From Leptodactylus fallax (lineage: Eukaryota; Chordata; Amphibia; Anura; Leptodactylidae): 64,000 nucleotides of DNA. The notes under the pieces were generated by a model that ran no database searches, was not told where the DNA came from, and saw nothing but the letters and a program-made list of their open reading frames with translations. Positions 55,966-64,000 of the stretch are shown piece by piece. The position numbers were made by a program, and so were the translations under genes. How positions within the stretch are numbered: the stretch's first letter is position 1; the number at the start of each line of letters is the position of its first letter. The stretch lies in assembly GCA_947044405.1 (NCBI GenBank), contig CAMRHE010000196.1, positions 3,393,001 to 3,457,000 on the forward strand, read 5' to 3'.

Positions 55966-57886
55966 ACAGTCCTTTTTATAGTGTCCAGCTTAAAGGGAAC
56001 ATTGAGCACAGCTTCATTACTGAACTAATTTCTCCTTCTACAGCCCAGAATGGATCTCTCCTCCCTTTTACTGGTAAAAAGTGATTCTGAGGATTGCTTT
56101 ATTCCCCAGCTGCAGTCTGCCATGGTTCTCTCCTCTCTATGTATACTGATACACAGCCTACTGTACATGATTCACCCTTCCATACTCCAGTACTTTCCTC
56201 CTTGTACTTTGTGATTTGTCCTCCTGAGAACATGTATGCATTCTTCATTTTATGATCTACTTTGCAAAAGAGCAAGCAAAGCTAGGAGTGCTCTGTCCCA
56301 TCTATGTCAGATTCAGCACAACAACCAGCTAGGTAAAAGAGTTACACAGACTCTACAGAAGCAAAATGGAAATAATTTTTTCATGACAACTTAAAAAAAA
56401 AATGTAGCTTAATTTTACATATAGGAAACAAACAGTAAAAAAATGTTAGTGCAACGGTATTCGTAGCCTTGTCAAATTCACATCTACAAAAATAAATAAA
56501 TAAATCCAGTGATGTAATGAGAATTCCAGCTTACTCTGCATGTATTGCCTGCCCTAATAGGAATTCTCAATAAAACTAGAAGAAATTAATCTATGGTTGT
56601 GATCATTGATTTTGATGTATTACATGTTCTTGGAAAGGATAAAAAGAAAGCATCAATCAATACGACAGCCTTTAAAGGGTTTGCTTTTTTTTCAGCTACT
56701 CCTCTTAAACTTGATTCTTTATATTAACCAGCTAAATATTAGTTTGTCGGCACAAATCAATATATAGGCATGTGTTTATATTTTGCAATATCTAATTATG
56801 TATAGCTATCTATAAACATATATAATAAAATAGAACAGTACATAATATTGGACCTAGAGAATTTAGATTACAAAAATAGTGATGAAGAGTGGCTATTAAA
56901 GGGGTTGTCCAAATATTTAAACTTATTATCTATTTGAGGGATAGGTGATAAGTATTTGCCTCTTCAGCAGTCCCATAGAGTTGAATAGAGTGCCAATGTG
57001 CATGCTTCACTACCTCTCCATTTAAACAGGGGACACAAGGCCCCCATTTCTCATAATAGTGGGAGTCCTGGAAGCCAAAGCACCAGCAGTCAGATATTTA
57101 TCAATATCTGAGTATCTGACAATACAAAATTCCCATGTAGCAAACATATAATATAAAATACAGTTCGAGTGTGGAAACAATAAAAGGTGTCAACATATTT
57201 AGAAGAAGTTGTCAATGGAAATTAATTTCAGATATAAAATAAATTTCAATAGGCGAATACTTAGTACAGTATCTAATCATCTATTGTTTCGAACCAATAG
57301 TCAACCAGTACTTTTTTTTACTATTGGATTGCTATATAGGGCTTGTTCCAATGAATGCTATATTATGAAGTCTCCTTAAGAAATTAAATGGAAGACACTT
57401 AAATTGCTGGACCATGGACTCCATTTTGATAATGTTGTTTATGTGTTGTTTGGATTTCAGTTTACATAAGATGGTCCTAAGTCATGAATCATCAGGACTC
57501 ATGAAATTGTGTGGCATGTCCAAGAAGAGAGCGTACAGCTAGATGAAGAAGCCCTTCCCACTCGAAGGAGTAGCTGACCACAAAGAAAGATTAAGATGAT
57601 GCTATTTGGACATGGCTCATGTTTCTATACCTTCTTTAGCGTGATGATTTTGCTTAAATAAATGCCTGAGACAGCATCAGGCTGAGTTGGGTTTTGTCTT
57701 TATACGTGTGTGTATCTTGTCATTGCATTTAACTCCCGTCATTCATTTTGGGGCATGTGATCCTATTGCCAGAAGAGTATTAGACTCTCCTGTGAGGGAA
57801 GCATAGATTCTAATTAAGAATACTTCAGCAATGATGTTGTACACATATTTTTTATTGTACTGTACAGCAGTATATGATGTATTTAA
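55966..57886. other. Non-coding stretch
   Basis: 56898-57115 holds a TTAA-type left end (AAAGGGGTTGTCCAAATATT) followed by an R2 block (GAGGGATAGGTGATAAGTAT). No right end. The rest is AT-rich with no gene. Confidence 0.45.
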
Positions 57887-58444
57887 AGAAGTATTCCCAT
57901 CTCAAGGATAATTTTCTAAAGTGCTAGCTTATGTAAATTCAAAGATTTTCCTAAATACATTGTTTTAGAAATGCTGCTTGGTTTACCTGCTATGTTAGAT
58001 TATTCCTCCCCATTATTTACACAACTTTTCCTTGTCCCCAGCCTGTTATCTGATTTCAAAACAGGTGATGTGGCTCACTGCTGTGTGGTGGGGAAGGGCG
58101 GTCTGAGTTCTCAGATTGCTTGCTCTCAGAGGTGTTATTTCCTGCTTTTAGATCAGTTAGTTGCAATGTGCCTATAAAGGCTGGCACAGTGTTTGTTACC
58201 TCTCTATGTAAAAAAACACAACTATAACATTGAGTTGACTGCAAATTCGTTGTCTGTCCTGTCAACATGTAATATGTTTTCTCTCCCAACCTGTGTAATG
58301 TAATATACATTTACTGAGATACTTCATAGTGTCCCGTCGATCAAACAGTCAAAGCCGCCCGCCCACCAGCTTGTTAAAAAATACAGGAAGTGAGAAGAAG
58401 AGAGATCAGGCAAACTACTGAGAGAGGGAAATGGGAAAAACCCT
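57887..58444. mobile_element. TTAA-flanked MITE, 558 bp
   Basis: TTAA at 57883-57886 and 58445-58448. The ends are AGAAGTATTCCCATCTC and, reversed, AGGGTTTTTCCCATTTC. Both-strand ORFs inside are not supported. Confidence 0.65.
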
Positions 58445-58448
58445 TTAA

Positions 58449-60210
58449 AGACTTTGTTAGTTGCTATACAGGCTCCATGCAAGAACACTAATATGGTAAA
58501 AAGGTCTGACTGTTGTCCACTGAACATCCAGGTAGCCATGAGAGATGCTGTGAATGGAAAATTGAAAAGTGGATGCAGCTCCAAATGCAGCACCTCAATT
58601 TTCAAGATCAGTGGAGGTCCTAGAGACTAAACCCCAACCAGTCCTATGGCTCTAAATGAACTGAAGGTAACTCTATAAAGAAACAATAAACCTGAATTGA
58701 TACATAAAAATGTACATTTCTATAGAAAAACATATTCAAGAAAATCATAATTTTTGCAAATTATATTTTTCTAATAACAATTGAAATCAAGAAACTCTAA
58801 ATTTGATATGTCATTACTTCCATTGAAGCTGCCAGCACCTACATTAATAACTTCCTTTCTGAAAAAGCTACAACTGTGTAAGTTCTTTTCAACTGCAACT
58901 AACTTATAATTTATCTACATAATTTATGTGCAACTAGTAATTTACATGTAACAAATCCTAAAAAGAACAGGTTTTATTTTAAGGAAATGTGTCATTTAAA
59001 AAACATTGCAAATAAAATCATTATCATATGTTAGATGAATAAACACTTATTTACTTCAAGAAATGTGTAAATTGTATCACAATAAAATTCATCACCATAA
59101 AATGTGTGATACCTGGAAACAGATAAAACATATAGAAAAAAAAATTAAAAATAGACGATCGTGGTTCAACAAGTTATGTGAACCAATTGGAGAAATAGTG
59201 CTCGAGATTAGGGATAAATGTGGGAAAAGCCTATTAATAGATCACATCGTTTCAGGTGTCAGGGAATTTTGCCTTGCTTAAAAATTATTGTATACAGAAA
59301 GACCATATAGTAGTTCATGGTAAACCATACTATACAAGTCCATGAAATCTTCATACTATCAATGGACAAATTATACAACAAATGTGGCTTGGATAGATGA
59401 AAGAAACACACAATTTCTAACCACCACCATAAAGTCTAATGTGACATGCAATAAAAAAAGAAAACACTACCAGCACAACCTGCATGTAGATGTTTTATAA
59501 AATCAACCATAGAAGACAATTCCAGCAAGTGAATTATTAGCCCCCCTCCCACCCCGTCCCACACATTATTGGTCCAACACAACAATCCTCAGTGGTGTGT
59601 ATTGGCAAACCAATTTTAATGTAAATGAAGTGTTGTCGCACTTCTGCCAATGTTGTCCAGACACTTCTCTCTTACTATTCAAGTTCTGCATAGAAAAGGC
59701 CATATTGCTGCTGTGGGCTTGTTGGAGAAAGCAAACCTGGTTAAGGGTGAAAAGAAATTGTGCAGGATTCCTCTCTCTCCCGAGGATGTCCATTGCTTCC
59801 ATACATAGAGGATTAGGGCTAATTAAAATGGCTGCGTGTGGTCCGGGTAACATGGTCCATGAATACTGTGAGTTCCAGTATGACCACAAGTCTACTTCCC
59901 CATACTCAAATCATGCTGTAAATATAGGACAGTAGATCCATGGGTGGACTGGATCTCACAGAATCATAGATCATACAGTGAATCCAGTTTAGCTGAACCG
60001 TGGTTGGTTTGAGAAGCCGCAGATGGCTGTTAGAATTCGCCCTTTGCTAAGGGTCATGGAAAGTACTTGGAGAGAGAAGCAAACACCAGACTAATTTTGA
60101 GCTTTGTTATGGGGTCCTATCTGTTCTCCATTAGCGCTTATAATATTCATTCTATTAATTAAAAATGGGCATGGGTGGCCACAGTAACCAGCACTAAGGC
60201 AATACTTTTA
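58449..60210. other. Non-coding stretch
   Basis: AT-rich sequence. Frames at 59566-59889 (minus) and 59597-59935 (plus) overlap each other and show no family motif; neither is called. No bounded repeat was seen. Confidence 0.4.
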
Positions 60211-60422
60211 GGCTAAGGCTCCACATTGCAGAAAAGGTTTTTTTTTTGTTGTTGCAGATTTTGCTGTGTTTATTTTTTAGACAAAACCAGGAGTGGACTC
60301 AGCAGAGGGGAGAAGTTACCCATTTCTCATTCATTTTCAAGCCACTCTTGAGTTTGGCTCAAAAAAATGCAGCAAAATCTGCGACAAAAATCACTACGTT
60401 TCCGCAACGTGGGGCCTTAGTC
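60211..60422. mobile_element. GGCCCCAC-type MITE, complete, TTA duplication
   Basis: TTA at 60208-60210 and 60423-60425. The ends are GGCTAAGGCTCCACATTGCA and, reversed, GACTAAGGCCCCACGTTGCG. The interior arms GCAGATTTTGCTG and CAGCAAAATCTGC pair. Same type as the copy at 55745. Confidence 0.8.
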
Positions 60423-60788
60423 TTAGAGAGGATCTCTTCTGATAGTTATTAGAATATGGCCTCTTATTAAATTTGTGCATCTTTTGAGCTCCTTTGTTAG
60501 TCTAATTTCAGATATAACTGATGTCAGTTTTCTGGGGTAAGTTAGAATAAATTTGCCAGGCCAAAGCATCCCTAGCCCAGCCCAACTTGACCCCCCACTA
60601 AATCCCATTTAAGCCAGAAAAATATTTAGTTTAATAAATTTGGGACAATATATTTATTCTACAATAATCCTAGATCTTCTATACTTAGATGTGACAATCT
60701 GCACTGTGTCATTCCTCTGTTATTCCTCCTAGAGATGTATAACTATATAGGCAGTCACTTTTTAGAGCAACATCATCAATATATACAG

Positions 60789-60836
<48 letters not shown>
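60789..60836. repeat. (GATA)n microsatellite near the EDIL3 donor
   Basis: Twelve GATA/TAGA units lying 82-129 bp into the intron after the EDIL3 exon donor. Confidence 0.97.
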
Positions 60837-60917
60837 CTGTATATATTTCTGCAAAAGAAAGAGAAAACTGGTTCTCCTTTACAAAGTTATAAAACTTCCA
60901 ACTACTGAAACAATTAC

Positions 60918-61102
60918 CTGTAACCATTGTGACTGATCACTTCTTCCAGAAGTCCAAGCATTCACCTTGCCTTGTTTATCTAGCCGAGCTTTCCTGGACT
61001 CCCAGGTGAACATGTCCATGTTCAACGTTCTGAAAACGCTGGAGGCTGTGATTTGGTAATCTTGTATATGTCCTGATTTCATTCCTAGTGGTTCCGAGCA
61101 GC
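60918..61102 (-). CDS. EDIL3: EDIL3 (DEL-1) internal exon, start of second discoidin domain
   Basis: EDIL3 is a secreted extracellular-matrix protein with three EGF repeats and two discoidin (F5/8 type C) domains; it binds integrins and phospholipid and acts in vascular adhesion and clearance of apoptotic cells. Read on the minus strand, an acceptor ending TTTTACAG precedes the exon and GTAATTG follows it. After two bases completing a split Gly codon (phase 1 acceptor), 61 codons run without a stop: [13 protein letters not shown], then [36 protein letters not shown] and finally QSQWLQ, with a phase 0 donor. This matches the opening of EDIL3's second discoidin domain almost residue for residue as I remember the human protein, differing at about four positions. 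The opening Cys and the KVNAW core typical of discoidin domains are present. MFGE8, neuropilins and factors V and VIII share the fold but not this exact sequence. The preceding and following exons are not visible. Confidence 0.95.
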
Positions 61103-62224
61103 CTGTAAAAGCATCAAGCAGAACAGATGATAACAATGACTTACAAGAAAACAAACATATTTGTGTTCTTTAGAATCTATGAGCTCTGCTGGGAAGAAAG
61201 GGGTTTTATTGCAGCTGGAGAACAGATTAAATGAAATGAAGTATTCTCTCTAGAAGGACCCGGAGATGGTGAATATGAGAAGGCTTAATCATAACTGCCT
61301 CAGGAAAGAGTCTAAATAAAATGAGCTACTTCCAAAGTGCTACAGTATTGGTTCCCGTACAGTGACGTTCCCCATCATATATAGAAGATAACCCTATTTT
61401 GCATTGTGCCATAGTTTGGAATTGGAAATCATTACTGTAGCTGAGAACAGATGTGATTTGAGAGTTGCTTTGTTTAGACTTATCTTTTTTCTTAATTCAT
61501 ACAAAAAAGGAAACCAGTCACTGTTACTCTTAGTTTTGCGTTACATAAAACTCTTTCTATATCATGCACACCCTGGAATTTACATTTGCATACTTATTAT
61601 TCTTACGCTTTATATCATTTCAAATATGAAATGCTAAAGAATCCTAAGTTATTGAAAGCAGTTTGGAAAGTTTGGAATGAAAAAACTGGAGTTTGTAAGC
61701 AGTCTTGATCCCTAACGGAGCAGTATAAGGACTTGTACACTTGTTAAGGTGACCACATTAGACTAAAGTCAGACGTTTGAGTCAATTTCACTGGCACCAT
61801 TGGCATTTTCTTTTCTTTGCTTGGGGGGAGGTATGAAAGTAACGTTGCATAGTAAGATACCAACATAGGATTTTGTAACATAGGGTTAAACTGCACCCAA
61901 ATATAAGTATAGATTAATAGAATTTTTTTCATACACCCTATTAGGATACAATAAATGGAAGAGGATTCTTATTGTATCAATTGTGGGGCGTCCTTTGTTC
62001 TGAGAAATTTGAAGCAAAGAAATATAAAAAAAGTCTACCACTCTTTTTCTCTCTTTGTCATTTTGCACTACCACACATTAAATGACCCTTGAGTGAATGC
62101 CAATTCCGCTTCAAAGGCCAGTGACATCACATTCATCATCACATGGTCAGAGATTGAACTGCAATACCAAACACATCCACTAGAAACTTGGTAAACAGTG
62201 AAAAAAGAGTATTTAACCTCTTGG

Positions 62225-62475
62225 AACAGCTGGTGGGTGGGTGCCAGGTGTTTCCCCCAATCTGATATTGATGACCATTGGAAGGATAGTTCATCAATAT
62301 TATAGTCCTAAAAACCCAATTTCTCACTAAACAAATGTACAGGCTGCAACCCACATCACAACCACTTGGTGGCCACACATAGAAAACTATAGCATAAATC
62401 TCATGACAAAGTATTGCAAAATTATGTTATTTTTAAAGCTGGTCATCTTACTCCATACATCCTGGAATACCCAAA
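62225..62475. repeat. R2 block followed by R1 repeat, copy 5
   Basis: CCCCAATCTGATATTGATGA (R2, reversed) precedes ACAGGCTGCAACCCACATC, ACTTGGTGGCCACACATAG and AAAGCTGGTCATCTTAC of R1. Confidence 0.6.
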
Positions 62476-63349
62476 TGTTCAGTCAAGAGAAAAGGTTAGG
62501 AAGGATATGCATGTAATGTATGTGGTATTGTCTTTCTACCCAGTCGTATAGGAATATCAAATCATTCTTCTTATCTTTAAGTCTAAAGGCTGCAAGGATG
62601 TAAAATACATCTATACACCATCTAGTTATGGTTCTGAAATCATACTTTGTCAGTTTCACATCATGCATCACAATTACTTTTAGTAATAGCAAGGTTATTA
62701 TTGCAGTGACAGAAGATAAGTTATGATTCAAGCTTGACAAGACATCTGGAAGTTATACTTCACAGACACTGAGGTATAGAAACAGTAAATTATCTAGAAC
62801 ACCATATGATATAAGGGAGCCCTACCGAACACATAAAACAATGGTCTTACTGCCCTTGTTTTTGGATTAAGCCACTGCTGTGTCTTTGGTACTTCTACAA
62901 TTACTTGAGGTCACTGTATATAGTTCAATCCATTAAATCACCTTTTGGTTTCAACAGTACCCAAAGAAAGTCATCCATTGTAATCAACTTAATATAATAT
63001 GGGCTGAGATAGATCAGCCGCTTGTGCTTAATGACACAATGAGCTTCGGGTTGTGATTTGTATCTTCAATGTACTGTCAGATTATACTGTAAACAAAATC
63101 ACTCAGACTCTCTGAAGATCAATACTATAAATAACAAAGGCACAAAAACACGCTGTGTGAGGCAGCTGTGGCTACTGCCAGTTGGCTAGGGCTTAGCTGT
63201 TGTAGGCCAACATCACAATTACATATGTAAAACTATCACAAGGACCGAACACATAATCTTATTGCATGTATTTACATTTTGATGGTGTAGGAAATACAGA
63301 ACTACTGTATGACCTGGAAATCAGACCAAATAGGGTTTTTTGTGGGTGA

Positions 63350-63420
63350 CCTTTCCACAAGATAGGTCATCAGTATCTGATCAGTGGGTGTCCAAGACAC
63401 GGACACCACACCAACCTGAC
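63350..63420. repeat. R2 repeat fragment
   Basis: CAAGATAGGTCATCAGTATC then TGATCAGTGGGTGTCCAAGA and CACGGACACCACACC. Confidence 0.5.
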
Positions 63421-63506
63421 TGCCTACCCAAGTAATAAGATCAGGGCAGCAGTACCCAAAAGCCAATGCTACACAGTGAAGGGAACAAGGGAACTATGGC
63501 TCTGCG

Positions 63507-64000
63507 CAGGGGCGTAACTATCGGGGTAGCAGCGGTAGCAGCTGCCACAGGGCCCGGGACATTAGGGGCCCCGGAGCCCTGTGGCAGCCGCTACTGCGAA
63601 CCCCACAAACCAGTAACGATCGCAGTCGCAGGGGGTGCGACCACGACCGGACCCGGCAGGGTATGGATCCCGCGGCCAGCTGGAGATGGCCGGGCCCCGG
63701 ACCATTATGATAGCGGTCGGGGAAAGCCTGGTTCCCCGACCGCTATACATAATGTTATTGGAAAGGAGTTCTGGCATATTGTAGGCCCCTTTCCAATACA
63801 TGCCAGCCCAGGGGTGGTGACTGAAAATAATAAACAGACATTCTCACCTCTCCTGGGCGCAGCGTCCTCTCCGGCGCTCCTCCATCATGACTGAGACCTG
63901 TGATTAGGCCCCAGCGGTCACATGGGGCGCGGCCGCGTAATGACGTCAGTGCGCGCCATGTGATCGCTGAGGCCCAATCACAGGCCTCGGCAGAGACGTC
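63507..64000. mobile_element. GC-rich hAT-like repeat, cut by window edge
   Basis: It starts CAGGGGCGTAACTATCGGGG, similar to the ends at 38498 and 8645, and is much richer in G+C and CpG than its surroundings. It contains hairpins, for example TAGCGGTCGGGGAA (63709-63722) with TTCCCCGACCGCTA (63730-63743), and an inverted pair CCTGTGATTAGGCCCC and GGCCCAATCACAGG. Long frames on both strands (63466-63894 plus, 63562-63801 minus) reflect low stop density in GC-rich DNA, not genes. The right end is outside the window. Confidence 0.55.

Larger units (their letters stand above)
1..60917 (-). other. EDIL3: EDIL3 intron downstream of the exon (partial)
   Basis: Inference from the exon at 60918-61102: everything to its left lies transcriptionally downstream. 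The next exon should encode the rest of the second discoidin domain, but I could not find it on the minus strand, so this is read as one intron of at least 60.9 kb. It starts with a consensus GTAATTG donor. Its content is repeats plus AT-rich sequence without recognisable genes. Another small gene or a distant short exon cannot be excluded by eye. Confidence 0.7.
61103..64000 (-). other. EDIL3: EDIL3 intron upstream of the exon (partial)
   Basis: This lies transcriptionally upstream of the exon and ends with a pyrimidine-containing stretch and TTTTACAG. The previous exon, expected to end the first discoidin domain, is not seen here. The stretch holds a copy of the R1 dispersed repeat near 62.3-62.5 kb, a piece of the R2 repeat near 63.36 kb and the left part of a GC-rich hAT-like repeat from 63507. 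Otherwise I see nothing. Confidence 0.7.

Noticed and set aside
59566..59935. Two opposing frames of 107 and 112 codons.
   Set aside because: They overlap each other on opposite strands, with no motif, start context or splice sites.
60789..60836. GATA repeat as a dedicated GATA-factor enhancer.
   Set aside because: Simple tetranucleotide repeats are common in vertebrate introns; nothing else in the sequence supports enhancer function.
63466..63894. 142-codon Gly/Ala/Pro-rich frame and an opposing minus-strand frame.
   Set aside because: Both lie in the GC-rich hAT-like repeat with internal hairpins; low stop-codon density explains them.
1..64000. An undescribed multi-gene system (defence, biosynthetic or similar cluster).
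   Set aside because: Apart from one EDIL3 exon, all recognisable coding sequence belongs to decayed transposons; there is no cluster of host genes to form a system.

Overview
This is vertebrate nuclear DNA, most likely from a frog or toad. The evidence is one recognisable vertebrate exon with consensus splice sites, a very high density of DNA transposons and MITEs, Tc1 elements, and L2/Rex1-like and L1/Tx1-like LINE debris, all in AT-rich non-coding sequence. No bacterial operon, phage, CRISPR array, rRNA or tRNA gene was seen.

The only host coding sequence I can support is one 185-bp exon at 60918-61102 on the minus strand. It encodes the start of the second discoidin (F5/8 type C) domain of EDIL3 (DEL-1). 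The rest of the window is therefore best read as EDIL3 intron: about 2.9 kb upstream of the exon (61103-64000) and at least 60.9 kb downstream (60917 down to 1). I found no other EDIL3 exon by eye. EDIL3 is known for very large introns, so this is plausible.

Layout of the repeats. 1-5 kb: tail of a Harbinger-like MITE, an old dispersed repeat, a Tc1-type MITE, and a 500-bp TTAA-flanked near-palindrome abutting a TAA-flanked MITE. 6-7.5 kb: a fold-back element with a 14-bp target-site duplication, then a 35-bp-unit minisatellite of about 22 copies containing a perfect 26-bp-arm palindrome. 8.8-9.5 kb: a TTAA element. 12.9-14.05 kb: an L1/Tx1-like 3' end. 14.8-16.9 kb: TTA-type MITEs. 19.4-19.6 kb: second copy of the fold-back element. 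26-31.6 kb: MITEs, a Tc1 relic, a LINE tail and a nearly intact Tc1 element broken by one stop codon. 41.1-45.8 kb: an L2/Rex1-like LINE (minus) and a shorter 3' fragment of the same family (plus), forming a large inverted pair. 48.4 kb: a hAT MITE with an 8-bp duplication. 51.6-53.8 kb: a probable solo LTR followed by a second Tc1 element with long inverted repeats, set in a TA microsatellite. 54.4-60.4 kb: several MITEs. 63.5-64 kb: a GC-rich hAT-like repeat running off the window.

There is no evidence of a multi-gene system. The most interesting observations are the two fold-back elements, which share a hammerhead-ribozyme-like core with a compensatory base change, the two Tc1 transposases with unusual catalytic spacing (35 and 38 residues), and the repeated nesting of TTAA- and TTA-targeting MITEs. 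Assignments are by eye from motifs, terminal repeats and target-site duplications; no database search was run.
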